A DNA stretch of 64,000 nucleotides from Acanthochromis polyacanthus (taxonomy: Eukaryota; Chordata; Actinopteri; Pomacentridae). Positions 26,847 through 39,650 of this stretch are shown one piece after another. The translations under genes were made by a program, and so were the position numbers. The notes under the pieces were generated by a model. The model was not told where the DNA came from. It worked only from the letters and a program-made list of their open reading frames with translations, and did no database searches. Location of the stretch: positions 26,433,817 through 26,497,816 of the forward strand of contig NC_067130.1 of assembly GCF_021347895.1 (NCBI RefSeq), written 5' to 3'. Within the stretch, counting starts at the first letter, position 1. Every line of letters begins with the position of its first letter.

Positions 26847-27217
26847 GTCAATATATTCCTGGAGATAACTTCACAGCTAACAGCAGAGTTGAGCTAAAAA
26901 AAGTAGCAGAAATTCGGTCATCTACCAAGATAAAAATATATATAATTACGCTGCGCAAAATACAAATAAAGCTCAGCATATGCATCATAAAGAGCCTCTG
27001 ATAAAATATAGGCAGTTGACAATTCAAAAGAGGTAGGCATTTCATCAACTTACCTCCACATATACTCAACGACCTGCAGTGCAAATGAATGGTGGCTGTC
27101 ACTGTCGAAGCGGTGCTTGGAACTAAACAAGCCTCCACAACCCGGAAGTAGACCGGAAGAAAGCGTACAACGGCACCCTATGGGAGTGTCGCAACTCTTA
27201 CTATCTCTAGGGCTCTG
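25953..27217. mobile_element. hAT-like non-autonomous element with 8-bp TSD
   Basis: The 34-bp terminal inverted repeats at 25953-25986 and 27184-27217 are perfect and start cagagccctagagatagtaa. The 8-bp direct repeat acagccac lies at 25945-25952 and 27218-27225. An 8-bp duplication together with a CAG-starting terminus fits the hAT superfamily. The 1265-bp interior has no transposase frame, so it is non-autonomous. Three diverged copies of a block (gcattataaagggtctc type, followed by aattaaagaggtagc) start near 26633, 26773 and 26982. Element copy 1 at 6006 is truncated by the assembly gap. Confidence 0.92.
26633..27060. repeat. Three diverged internal repeats of the hAT-like element
   Basis: Blocks beginning gcattataaagggtct, gcaccacaaagggcttct and gcatcataaagagcctct each continue into a block like acaattaaaagaggtag. 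They start at about 26633, 26773 and 26982, so spacing is about 140 and 209 bp. A gtcggtcatctgcc / ttcggtcatctacc phrase also recurs at about 26735 and 26911. Confidence 0.75.
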
Positions 27218-27225
27218 ACAGCCAC

Positions 27226-29929
27226 TAGTATCACTGTCAGTGGTAAAATGACTGCACATGACCCTATTATCAACACATCCTTGATAATTTGAGGACACTT
27301 GGGGGCAGGAAGTTCTGAGACGTGGAATATTTCATCTTTTATTAAGGTGGTTACTCAGGTAAAGGTACACTCGAGTTCAGATCTTGCCTGTATGATGATA
27401 TTAGCCAAATAATGTTAATACAGTCAGATTAAATTGGCACACAAACATGTAGAAGTGGTAGAAGTAGACACCAATTAACACTTCTGCTGAATAACTGGGC
27501 AGTCTGTAACGCACAGTATTAGGGCAGCAGAAATGATATATGTATTTGTATATGTTAGACTTCAGTCAAGTCACAAAAAATCACTCTTGGGAGAATTAAC
27601 AGCATGTTGTTAGTACATGTTCAGTTCTAATCCATTTGGGGATGCCAACGATGCTGTCCTTCTGTCAAATCTGGCTGCCGTGACAAGATCTCGTAAAAAC
27701 TGTTTAATAGACTTTGATTTTACAAGATTGTGTGTTAATTCAATCCTAATGGTGTCGGATATAACCAAGACAAGACTATTTTTATTTTAAAATATGACTC
27801 CATAAAGTCTTTTACTCTTGCTCAATTTGATTTCCTCCCCAGATGAAGTTGTGGTTTGTACATTTCTGTAAGACTGACTGTCACAGCTCATCAGGCTATA
27901 ACATTGTGTCACTTTGTCCTATCATCTCTGCCAACATCGCCACTGCTTTAATAGAGGAATTAAAATTTCCCATGCATAACTGATTAAACCAAGTGTTCTC
28001 CTGCAAACTAAAGTAAATGTGGCATGAGAGAAAGTTAATGTTGGGGGATGAAAGTATGCAGAAATTTGACAAAAACAGCAAAATGGAGTAGAATTGAAAA
28101 AGTCCTGGTGACCATCAGTGTAATATCACTATATGTGTGCACTTTTATGTAAATGCGTGCTTAACTCCTGTCTTCTGGGATAGTTTTTGTGTTTTCTATT
28201 TGGAGTAAATGTGCAACAGCTGCTAAAATGTTCATTCATTTCACTGGGAAAGAACCATTGTGCTGAAACATAATATTTGTTTGTCTCAAATTTCATTTCT
28301 ACAGATTATTTTCATTGTAAATTCTCTATGGATCAGGTAACAGCATTCTTGACTCCTCACCCATAGCTCATCAAAAACACGTCTATGGATAATACAGCAA
28401 AGCGACTTGCACAAAACCTGCCACACAGATGATAGGACTACAGTACTTCTAAAGAAAATCAGTTTTTATCTGCAGTCCGCCTGTATTTCAAGCAAAATGC
28501 TGACATTCTGCATCGTAGACAAAATAACTACAACTACACACAATGCGCTTTCCTGTGAGTTTATTCCTGCTGTTCTTGTGATATTTCATCGTGTCAAACC
28601 GCGTTGTTTCATCTCCAGTTCTGCTGTGAGCACACAAAGAGACGTGAACTGCTTTTGTTTGCGAATACCTTCTATTAACAAGTGTAAGAGTGTAAGTGCA
28701 GAGTGTAAATGTCATGTTTCTGTGATGAATCCCTCCCAAAAGCAAAACTTCATTAAGTCCTCTCCAGAAGGTTACATTTCCATAGAAGTGGCCTGAAGGA
28801 GAAATCAAATTCCAGGATACTGAATCCCATAGGCCCTGTGCAGACTGTCACGCTACTGATTAGCTCTTGTGCCTCTGTCCTCTGTGCCAGACAACAGCCT
28901 CCCTGCTGTGAATAATTAGGGTTTGCAGGCACTCTGTTCTCCTTTTTGCTTCTTCTGCTTCTTCTTGGTTCAAGGATCACTACAAGCACCTCTAAAGACT
29001 TGCTTGACTGTATGATGTTAAAGATTTTGCTTGCTAAGATCAGACTTGTTGAGAGAGATGGTAGAAAAACCAACTGTGAGCCCACCTGCCGACTGCACTG
29101 TAATGCTGCCTGAACTTTCACTTAACAGATTTGAGAGGGGGTCTAAAGAATCTCACCTCTTTGCTGAGCCAAACCAGGAGCTTAGGCTGCTCTGAGAGAC
29201 AGAAGAACCACACTGAGCAGAACAGAGACAGACCAAACCTTATTCCAGGTGCATTTAAAATAAATGATATTGCTGCTCACAACCACCTTTAAAAACATCC
29301 TTCATTATCCCTGCGGGTTCTAATTTTTTCCACATTTCCTACATTTGCTAATCCAGTGGTGAAAATATGCAGTAATAATATGGCAAGGAGATTCATGTAA
29401 GTTAAAGCCCTGCAATTCTAAATTGTACTTAAATACAAAATAGCATATATTATATTATTGGATTATAATGATTCATACCTTAACATTTATATTGCTTACA
29501 TCAGCTTGTAATGCCAACTGAAATGCTTTATATGCTGCTGGGTAGCTTGCAAGTTCTTATTTTATCTTAAATCATAATAGTGCTTCATGAATTATTTTGC
29601 CCGGGAAAATAATTAAATTCTTAAATAAATTAGAGATATTTGTGAAATTGTCTGAGCATATTAAACATGACCAGTACCATAGCTACATCGGTAAATAATG
29701 CAAGGTATTGCTTCTAGAAAATGTAAATATTTATGTACAGCACAGAACAGAAATGAGTAAATATCTTAAATATTAAATGATTCAACATTAAATGATTCAT
29801 CTTATATTAATTTTACAACAACTGAATTACTTTTAAGTTAAACAAGGGGTGTTTGCACTAATTTCAAATATAATATAAAAAAAATAGATTTATTATGCTA
29901 AATAATTCGTCTTAGTACTTCATATGTCC
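27226..29929. other. No gene recognised
   Basis: Unique-looking AT-rich sequence. Open frames up to about 129 codons (28407-28796) lack domain signatures and overlap a similar frame on the opposite strand, so none is called. Confidence 0.4.
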
Positions 29930-31140
29930 ACCTTTATTTTGATAAATTAGATAAGGTTGGAGGGATTTTTATTATTTTTTTGAGCTGCTGTTTGTTGGAG
30001 AGGTTATGTTGCTCAACCTTTCTCTTTAAAATATCACAAAGGTGTTCTTTTGGAGTCGATCAGGCAACAGGCTTGGTCAGGTCATTGCCTTCACTTTTTA
30101 CTTTTCCAGAGACTTTTGTGTGTTCGGCCGCATGCTTCAGATGTGCAGAAATTTCAATTCATTTCAATTCAGTTGTATTTAGATAGCGCAATTACCGGTC
30201 AAATTTTGTCAAGACGCTTTACAGAACCTATATGCCTGAATCCCTAGAGCAAGCTCTAAGGTGACAGTGGCAAGAAAAAAACTCCCTTTTAATGGGAGAA
30301 ACCTTGAGCTAGAACCTGGCTCTTTATATGGGGGGACCCATCTGCCTGTTGGCCAGCTGGTTGTGAGGGACAGAAGAGGTAGAGAAGTCGAGATTTTCCC
30401 TCTCTGCTAAACGTCTGAAGGCTCTGAAGTCATCTTGTCAGCCAGCATTTGGTTTATCTATAGACATCCATGGTGCCCGTCTATAATGTGATGTCCCCTA
30501 GCATTCATACAGCGCAATATCATCACACTTCCTCCTCCGTACTTCAATGTTGGACTATGCGGTTACTGTGGAGGCCCAAACCAAACATGGTGGAACAGAT
30601 CTAAGCCAAACAAATTTATCTCGACCATCTTCAGACCAAAGAATTATCTCCAGTAATCATCAGGCTTATTTTCCACTTTTCCCACAAAAATTTAATCTTG
30701 TAGTTCTGTCAGTTTTGTGCTAAAGTGCAAGAAAGAGTGTTTTTTTTTTTTTTCCTTCTTGGAAGCTGTCCATAGAGGTTGATGTTATGCAGCATCCTTC
30801 ACACTGTCTGAGCTGTCACGGAAACTCTGATGTCCTTGGCAACTCATGTGGCAAATCTGACGCACTGACTCATCTGTTTTCGGTTGTTTTTTTAGAGCTA
30901 GAGTGTGAAAGTAGCACACTGTCCCTGGTCTCATGTTAGGAAGACAACTGGTGTGTCCCTCTGATTAGTGACACTGCTTCTTCTATACCTTCTGGTCAAT
31001 GAGCTTCCTTCATCCTTTTCCATCTTTTCTGAAGTCTTACAATCAGATTTTTCAGGTTCTCTCACAGGTCTTCGGCATGATGCAGACAGACACAGCCTTT
31101 AGGTACTAAATTAAGAAGGTTCTGGTGTTCACAGATCATT
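29930..31140 (-). pseudogene. Fossil Tc1-like element E with nested LINE
   Basis: Minus-strand translation shows Tc1 transposase blocks in the right order but with stops and shifts. These are EINLFGLDLFHHVW near 30620, then KYGGGSVMILRCMNARG near 30540-30490, and finally EHLCDILKRKVEQHNLSNKQ near 30030-29980. The first catalytic Asp region, normally SDET before the INLFG motif, reads GLKMVE and is lost. The Glu of PxEHLxD is kept. A possible N-terminus MPKTCERT lies near 31080. A short LINE copy interrupts it at 30157-30385. Inverted ends could not be recognised, so the boundaries are approximate. Confidence 0.75.
30157..30385 (-). mobile_element. Short LINE 3' fragment nested in Tc1-E
   Basis: It shares with the insert at 4419-5311 the blocks caagacgctttacagaac, gagcaagc, gtgacagtggcaag and ggggacccatctgcctg. 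On the minus strand it ends in a TTGAA-like tail. It is truncated at its 5' side after a gacagaagagg block. It is older than the copy in Tc1-A, judging by more mismatches. Confidence 0.8.
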
Positions 31141-34100
31141 GTGTTACTATGTTCATGCAGTTGGCTAATTGGAAATCACATGTCAGGTTCTTTAGATGAT
31201 CAGAGTTTCTAACTCAGTTATGTTCCACTGAGTTTCTACTTCAGGGCCTGTCTGCACAGTCTTTCTACAGTATTGGTATTGAGTGTTAGAAATAATCCAA
31301 TTATTGAGAGGTGTACCATTTAGAATTTCCTGACATGTAAGTGATGTCGTACAAATGTGTGCTCACTGCTGTTGTATACTGTAATTGGGTTGGTAAAGGG
31401 AAAAGGGGCCTTACAAAAGGCTCAGCCTAAAGCATATGCACTCTGACAATCTCACTTTTATCCACTCTGCACACCTTGCATTTTTTGCTGCAAGCACTGT
31501 TGAAAAAAAAAGGTACAAATCAGAGGAAGGAAATGCCTTCAGTTGTCCCAGCTTTTCCTAAGATGACAGTGAAATGAGGCCTATATCCTGCAAGATTTGT
31601 TCTACACAAGTAAAATGAGAAAAACAAGTTGGTGATGGTGGCATTCTTCGAACACGTATCATCACCAGTGGAGAAAACATCATAAATATAAACTGCCTTG
31701 GCTGGAACAGATGAAGACGTCTGTATTTTTCTTCTTAATAATTTTACCAAGCTCATTACCCATGCCTGCTGAGCAACTGACAGCAGTTTACTGTGTCGCT
31801 GCCTAGTGGCATCTACCGTGCTATGCTCTCATAATGAAGCAAGAGTGGTGCACCTTGTGTGTTCAAGTGTAATGCTAAGACGTACTTTCCCTCAAGTCAT
31901 ATACAAGGAGCACACGTCCTGCTGACAATACATTTCATGAAGCTGTGTAACGTAGTTCTCAAGCATATGTTTCCTGTTCTCTGGAAACGCATGAGACAAA
32001 GATAAAAAGGAAAAACTGGTTCATTTGAGATAGGAATTGCATCGAAACATCATTAACAGAAGGTAAGGACATTCCCACGCTCACTGCCGACTCACATCAG
32101 CGTATTAAGCTCTTTTTTCTCATCCCGTTAGGATGTTAAAAGTGACAGCCATGCACATGGATAGTTGTAATGAGCCCAACCCGCACACTGGCAGCACATA
32201 TGTTGAGCCAAGATAACAAATAGTGTGGATGTAAACATGAGATGCATACAGTGGTACAAGCGTTAGTAATTACCGCTCTATCAAAGAAAGACATTCTACA
32301 GTCAGATCAGACTTCTTAAAGCAGTGAGAGGAGGTAGAAATGTTTCTAATAATTGTGTTTTACTCATGTTCTGGCAGTTTTTACCAAAAAGAAATCTTGC
32401 TTAGCCTCAAACATGTACTTAATGCAGAAGGCAATTAAGTACATGGTGAGATCAGTCTCACAAGCAAAATAGAAGCTCGTCTTTAATTGCACAACACCAG
32501 TAAAAACACTCCTTCATTGTGTCAAAATATAAGTACATCATGTGTAAGTAAATACAATGTCTGGGAATGCTCCTGTTGAAAACGCAAGACTTGTGTATTA
32601 TTGCTTTCAACTCCCAAGTCAGGTTTTCAAAGTGTCAAATAAGACAAATCTTCCAGCAGCAAAGACAACCTGATATGGGCTAGGTGTTAGCAGTTGTTTT
32701 TTTTTTTTTGTAACTTTCTGAAACAGTCCAGCATTCACACTCACTTCACACCAAGGAGGTGAGAAAGTAAGCTGGTGTTTGGAATTCTCTCTCAGGCTGT
32801 CTATTTTCAGTTGTTACACTGCTATTTTAAGTGAAGTCAGTGGTAAAAAAAAGGGGGGGCTGCCGTTATATAGGATAAATACTACTTTACAATAGCAGCT
32901 TACAACACATTGTTGGGGGTGAGCAGCTTGGCTTCTGTGTCTATCAATGTTTATCAATCTGTCAATCTGTGAACGATCTGCTGAGCTACAGTCACAGAGT
33001 GCAACACACTGAATGTCTGTCCAGAAAAGATATGTGCTGTTATGTCGCCATATTTAGCAAAGGGCCACCATGACAACGACTTCTGTGGTGGTTAATGGAT
33101 TCTGGCTTAGAGCTCATGTATACAAACTGGAAATGCAGAATTAAAATGAGTCAATATACATGTATATTGACAGCATTTGTTATTTCCAGATAACAAATGC
33201 TGTGTCACTAACAAGAAGTTCTTTATAGTACAAAACCTCTATTTCAACAGCATTTCCTCAGCTCGCTCTTGTGACTGTATAAAACATCCATTTTCTGTCT
33301 CTCAACATATCAGTCTTACATTTTATATGTGTGTGTGTGCTGTAAATGGTGAAGCAGCTCCCTTTCTCAAACCTTCAAAGGATTACTCCATGCAACAGTG
33401 TAAGATATGAGTAAGAGGAAGGGAAACACAGAACAGTAAAAGCTGTTCCGTGGTTTGTGGTCTTGTTTCGATTGTCCTACATCACTACTGTTCCTCAGAC
33501 ATCAAAAGGCTGGAAAAAATTCCAGAGCGAATCGTGCTAGAACGAGGATGGGGTAGGGTTTTTGTTTTTTACCCAAGACCGAGGGGAGGAGGATGGCAAA
33601 GTCATGGGAGATTTACGAGCCGGTGTTCACTGCTCTTTAAAAGGATGCATAAGGGAGTGCGCTTAATGATTTATTACCTCATGCCACCTTGGAAATCAAA
33701 ATGGATTTTAGAATCTGCTCAACTCTTAAATCCAGACCTGGAGGAATGTGATTTATGAAAGCAACATGAGGAGACCTCTGTCTTCCACTGTGTCTCTTAG
33801 CAAGTATGTGTAAAACGGCATTTTGGCCTCATTAAGCACATTCAAGTTATGTACAGCGCAGTGCTTTTTTTTTCTTATGCAGTGTTTCATAAAATGCTGT
33901 TTTTCACAACGGCTATCCTCCTGTCTTATTAAATAGGATGGATCACAGACAAGCATCCATTTATAGAGCCAGTTATGCAAACATGAAGCATAGCATGTGG
34001 CCATTAAGATGTAGACAGGCTGTGAAAAAAGGTTGGAGGTCATCGCTGGTTACATTGATGGTGTTTCTTAGGAAAATGCATCAGTGTGTTGATGCTGGAT

Positions 34101-34986
34101 TTAGTCATCATGAAAGCTACGAAGACAGCGCAGTCATGAGCAAATCTCCCCCTTATGAAGAATTAAATGCTTAATAAGGACAGCAATTTGTTCTAAGAGG
34201 GGTTAAATTTCAATTTTTCCTTCAGACTCTTCTCCCTTTGAAGTAAACATCCCCCTGCTGTTGTTGTTCAGACACTCCCTACCAAACAAAATGTAGGCAG
34301 GAAATTGTTTCTGAAACCCAACACAGTGAAGTGTTAGTTGATCCGTCATTTTTGATCAAAAAACCCTGATGACCCCCTGCAGATATTTTCCTTTTCTATG
34401 TGTTTCCAGCAAAGTTGAAATTGTTATTTTTCCTTAAAGGATCTGCTCCTCCATGGTCCACCCACACAGCTGTTTCCACTTATTCTGCCTGATTGGAACT
34501 CTTCTCAGGACTGTGTGAGCATGTGCAGGCTGCGCTTGATTGACATTTCCATCTCACACTGTCACAGCAGAGCAATTTACTCCCTCATCATTCTTACTCA
34601 TTCATGCAGTTTGGCGAACTCATAAAACCCCCCTGGCATAGCTCTACCCACCTTCAACTTGAGGAGAGGTCTGAGTCAGAATAACTCTGGACACCTGTGC
34701 ATGTATACATGGCAGTGATAATGTCTGATGTGCCATTAACTGTCAGACCCATTAATAAGCTTATGTAAGTGGTCAGTAATTTCTTTTGCTCTTACTTAAA
34801 ATTACACTTAGATTTAAATTAAATGATAGTCATAGTATTAAGAAAAAGAAATTATTTAAGTAGCAAACATCATTTTAGTTGGTTGGGTTGATGCAATAAT
34901 GTTGGTAATAGCCTCAACTTAATATTGTGTGTAATTTGAACTGAAATTTCTGCATTAATTAATTTCTAACTAAATTCAAGTTGAGG
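31141..34986. other. No gene recognised
   Basis: Unique-looking sequence with a perfect hairpin at 33171-33202 and homopolymer runs (T near 32700, G near 32855). A 102-codon frame at 33450-33758 has no recognisable domain. Confidence 0.4.
33171..33202. repeat. Perfect 13-bp hairpin
   Basis: The arms cagcatttgttat (33171-33183) and ataacaaatgctg (33190-33202) are exact complements around a 6-base loop. The flanking tga and tca would extend the stem beyond a two-base bulge. The palindrome tatacatgtata lies just upstream at 33156-33167. Confidence 0.85.
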
Positions 34987-34988
34987 TA

Positions 34989-35356
34989 ACTTGACATGGA
35001 CGAAATTATTGGTACCTCTGGAATTTTTCCAGAAAATACACCATTTCTTCCAGAAATTGTTGCAATTACAAATGTTTTTGGTATACGCGTGTTTGTTTCC
35101 ATGATGTGCGTTGGAAAAACACAAAAAAGTAGTAGAAAAAAACTAGATTGACATAATTTTACACAAAACTCAAAAAATGTCCGGACAAAATTGCTGGCAT
35201 CCTCAGTTCAATATTTGGTTGCATACCTTTTGGAAGAAATAACTGAGCACATCAAGGAAGTAAACATAACAAAAACATTTGTAATTGCAACAATTTGTGG
35301 GAGAAATGTATTTTCTGGGAAAATTCCTGAGGTGCCAATACTTTCGGTCATGACTG
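34989..35356. mobile_element. Tc1-derived MITE
   Basis: The ends are inverted repeats of about 85 bp. The left reads gacgaaattattggtacctc and the right, reversed, reads gaccgaaagtattggcacctc. Both then continue through ccagaaaatac and attgttgcaattacaaatg. TA flanks lie at 34987-34988 and 35357-35358. The 368-bp element has no coding capacity. Sequence style (gacaaaattgctggcatcc near 35183) fits a deletion derivative of a Tc1 family. Confidence 0.85.
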
Positions 35357-35488
35357 TAACTGACTTTTTATTCACTACCCATTAAACATGCTTGGACAAT
35401 TTTAGACAGTTAAGATTGTGTGTTAGAAGACCCATATCCTGAAAAAAATATGGTATATATAGGATGTTCCAAGGTATCATTTGGGATT

Positions 35489-35797
35489 TTTTTTTTTTCA
35501 ATTGCAACTGCATATGACCAAGAGTGGACTCAATATTTAGCAGTGAAATTTGGCCAAACCACTGTTGAATGGTCATCACTTTCACATTCATATCTACGGA
35601 CAAGTAAGAATCACCAATTAACCTCAGCATGTTTTTGGATTGTGGGACGAAGCCAGAGTACCCAGAGAAAACCCGTGCATGCACATGGAGAACAGGCAAA
35701 CTCCATACAGAAAGATGCCAGACATGCCGTTGCAGGAACTAGGAATCTTCTAGCTGCAAGGCCAAAGTGCGAACCACCAAGCTATTGTGCAACCTAA
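35489..35797 (-). mobile_element. V-SINE fragment (DANA/mermaid-type core)
   Basis: On the minus strand it reads through a degenerate tRNA-like head (gtggttcgcac as B box near 35778), then the conserved core tctgtatggagtttgcctgt, ctccatgtgcatgcacgggt, and then cccacaatccaaaaacatgc. It ends in an A-rich tract at about 35489-35500. This order matches the fish DANA/mermaid-type SINE. It is diverged and has lost its A box, so it is an old copy. Confidence 0.75.
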
Positions 35798-38700
35798 GCT
35801 ACCACAGGAAGAAATAGTAAAAGAAAATGAAAAAAAAAAAAAAACATATATAAACATAAGAAGCTCAAGAGGTACAGAAAAAGAATAATTATTGGAGCAG
35901 CATGAATTTGTTTGTGATTATTATAGTAATTAAGTACATGGCACACAGAAAAAGCATTTTAAATATCATTTAGTTGTTTGTATGCCTTAATGTCAGTGAG
36001 TAGTCAAATATTCAGAAAATACTTTTGAGGAGGAATAACTAACTCGCCAAAATCTTGAATGAACATAGTTTCATTAGAAGTTATCTTAATTCAGAAAGAT
36101 TGATGCAAACTGTTGATGTTGTTGTTGTTGATGAGCCCAAACATTACTTTAATTTAGCGTGGAATTGGAATGTTGATGCTTGGTAAGATTCGGTAAATTA
36201 ATTCACAAAAATAGATACATACATAAGGCTGAATAATACAGATTTAATTCGATATGGATTATTAAAGAAATTTAAATGAAATAATTCAAAGCTAGAAGAT
36301 ATATTATGTAATTCGGTTAATATAAATGGTGAGTTCAAAGGGAAACTGAGGTGTTGATCATGGCGTTGACCTAAGTTAACGAAAGGACAACTGAGTCTAT
36401 TTTTTCTTCCATTTGTTTGTGAAAAGTGAGATCTGTCTGATCCATGAAACATGTTCAGGTACCCAATTTGTTCAAAATGTTAAATGCCAGGAAAATCACG
36501 GGTAAGCACGGAAATCTCTCATGGCAAATGCAAACCATTTACTTCTACAATAATAACAGCAACAACATTAATAATAATAGGGAAAAAATGAGTCATGTAA
36601 TAATAAAATGCTGGAGGGATCTCACTGGTCTGGGAGCACATGATTATTCCCCATGTCGAGTTCGGGAAAGTTGCTGGAAAACAGTTGTATTTGCTGCCCT
36701 TTTCCATTCTTCGCCACCACCATGAGCCTGACCCGCATGAAGTCTTTTTGATGGATGGATGGTTAATTAAGCAGGAGAAACGGAGGCGCCTGGGAGGGGA
36801 GCACCGGTGCACCGCTGCAAGGCAAATGCTCAGTCCCCACGTATGTACATGACATTAGATAGTAGTGTGGGCTGTATTATTTTAGATGAGAACCCACAAA
36901 GCATCTCTGAGCTGATATTAAGATCCCTCTTGCTGTTATTATAACTCACCAAAATTTGAGATCCAGCGGATTATGAAGACGAGCACAGCTGTGCTCATAA
37001 ATATGATTGACAGACACCTGCTTGATGTGGAGAAATTCCAACTACAGATATTAGGCGCTGTAGCATCAACTAATTACAAGAAATTTACTGGGCTGTTATA
37101 ATGACGCACAAGAACAACCATCTGTAAAAAGGTGGAAAATAAAATATCTTCATCTGCAATCCACCACAAGCCAATATGAATCTGTGCATCGTCAGTTTCT
37201 GATTTATTTGCCAAGGAAATCTAATGTAAATGGTTTCTGTGTATTTGTGCATGTATGTATGTTTCATAAATGAGACCCATGGATCCCTGCTGAGTATTTT
37301 TTGTTTAAAAATGTTGGTGGTGCAATAAAATCAATTGTCTCATTTTACAGCAAGGCATGTAAAGTAGTGATGGAAGCAGCTGTGTGACCACTTTGTGCAG
37401 AGCATACAACAACAAAAACATGCTTGGCTGCTGAGTGATGCAGCTGTGCAGCGTGCTCAGCAACCGGTTATGCAGCAGCTACAAGAAAGGTTGTCTTACT
37501 TAATTAAACATCAGGCCAATGGAATCAAATTTCATGGTGTGGTTTTCTTCAGCCTCATTTATCCTTTAAAATGGCTGCAACAGAATGCCAGTCCTTTTAT
37601 TTTTAATCTGCTCACTGTACATGCAGCTTCTCACCATGGAGCTAGAAGAGCTTCATGAGGAGAGGTGGCAGGAAAGCGAGCGCATCCCGCCGCCATCCCT
37701 CCAGACCTATTCACTATTTCACCGTCCCCATTTTCCCAGCAATCTATCTCCTCCAGGCTCTGGGGAGTAAAAAAGAGATTACTGAACATACCTGATGAGG
37801 CTGTGGTTGACCGAGAATTTCCTTCCCAATCCATTGGATGCTGGAGGAACATGATACAAACAGTAACATCGTATTGCGATTACCTGCATGTGCCTCAAAA
37901 CAAATGACGCTTAACGATAATGCGGCCCTTGAGAGGGACATAAAGAAGCTCACGCACAAAATTAGATGCCGAGCAAACATTACTAGGTTATGTCTATGAA
38001 TTATTTATTCATCAATTTTTGGCACGAGGGTGCAGAGGGATGCCTTGAGTAATTCTTGCAATGTTTAAACTGCCATAATACCTTATGGCGAAGAAATGCA
38101 GTTGGTTTTTATGTAGGTCAACATGAACGTGTCTGTGTTTGGAAACAGCTTTGGTTGTGCACCACAGAAGGAACGGATGATGCCTTTTTTTCTGGCAGCT
38201 TCTGCTTTGAGAAAAACCCAGAAAGATGATGGTGACTTCAAACATCAGATGCATTCATATATTAAAATCATGAAAAAAAATATACTTGACACTATGTCAA
38301 AACAGCTTTTATTCTATTACGACTTATTTTAAATAATATATACACTCACAGTCTGGCTGCGCTCACATTTTCAGCCGCTTCTAACAAAATTAAAACCATT
38401 ATACTATGACATTAATAATACATATGCAGCAGAGAAAAAGCAAAGCTCTTTCAGGCTAACTCGACTCTATTTCTACTGAATCACTTTGGTGTGTTGACAT
38501 TATAAACCCCTTTGTGCCTACATGCTTTTAAATGCTACAGACACTAGTAAAAATGGAGCAAAACGGGGAAATGTTGTACCAAAGTATGATGGAAGACAAC
38601 ATCAAAGTTAAATGCGAATTTAAACAACCAGTTAAAGAAAACAAAAAGCATAAAAGTTGTGACTGTGAACCCACACGGAAATGCTGACAGGCAAATTCTT

Positions 38701-39084
38701 CGACAGTTAGCTGTAAACATCTAATTAATGAGCGAACAGTGCAACATCGGAGGGAACACTCTTTTGGAGAATTAAGAGGAATTAGTCTCACTCCTTTTTT
38801 TTTTTGTCTGCAAGTCCTCTCAAAAATGACACCAACCACCCATGGTGTCATTGCTTAAGCTTCATGTGCAATTTTTTTTTCTTCTTTGTGACTGTGACCA
38901 TCACCTGTCCTCATGGCAAATTAACCTATCATGTTTATTTCAAGCTGTTTCCTGCATTATGCCATTGAGGGCTGTGCACACCCAAGTGAAACATAAAACA
39001 AACACAGGACAGACAGAAAGGTGAGGCATAGACAGTGTTCTGAGAGAAAAGGTGCATTTTATTTGTTTGTGCTCTTTAATTCAC
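35798..39084. other. No gene recognised; unique non-coding DNA
   Basis: No coding frame or mobile element is supported. Minor features are a (GTT)n patch at about 36117-36131 and gatggatggatgg near 36750. Some stretches, for example 37480-37630, look compositionally constrained and might be conserved non-coding elements, but comparison with other genomes would be needed. Confidence 0.35.
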
Positions 39085-39650
39085 ACCTTAAAACCAGTTA
39101 CAAATCTAAGACCCTTCACAAACACCAAATACGACAAAATCCCAACTGGATCAATCATGAAGTTGTCAGGAGACCACAAGAAGGATAGATAAAGCAGAGT
39201 GAGATCCACAGACACTAACCCAGCAACCTCCACTGACTCAGCGACCGGAGGAACAAACTCTATTGAGTTTTGGTAAGTGCCGGTGTGGTGGGTCTGGCAT
39301 GCATGAAAACCTCCACCAAAAGGAGGGAGCTGTCTCCTCCAGCCCAAGGAGGTCCACACAGCCCCCCCACAGGAGCCACCAAGCGGAGACCCAGCCCAGG
39401 AGCCCGGAGCGACCCCCGCCGACACAGCCAGAGCCCCAAGGCCCGCGCAGCATAACGGGCCATAGCAGACCCCCACGGCGCCCCACCGGCCCACAGCCCC
39501 ACTTCCCCCACGACCCCCCCCCCCCCCCATCCTCCCCCACAACCCCCCCCCCTCCCCCCAGCCCCCAAACCCCCGCCCCCCCACCGCCCCACCCCCGCCA
39601 CCCACCCACACCACTCCCCCTCCCCCACCATGCCATAAGGCATGTAAAGT
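39085..39650. repeat. Dispersed repeat with extreme C-rich core
   Basis: The left part (acaaaatcccaactggatca, gcaacctccactgactcagc, ggtctggcatgcatgaaaac) resembles a repeat I recall from other teleost assemblies. From about 39330 to 39635 the plus strand is almost free of T, with C runs of up to about 16 near 39512. The minus strand therefore yields long Gly-rich open frames that are composition artefacts. The cause of the strand asymmetry is unknown; no gene is called. Confidence 0.6.

Noticed and set aside
28407..28796. 129-codon frame
   Set aside because: A 106-codon frame covers the same bases on the opposite strand; no domain or repeat match.
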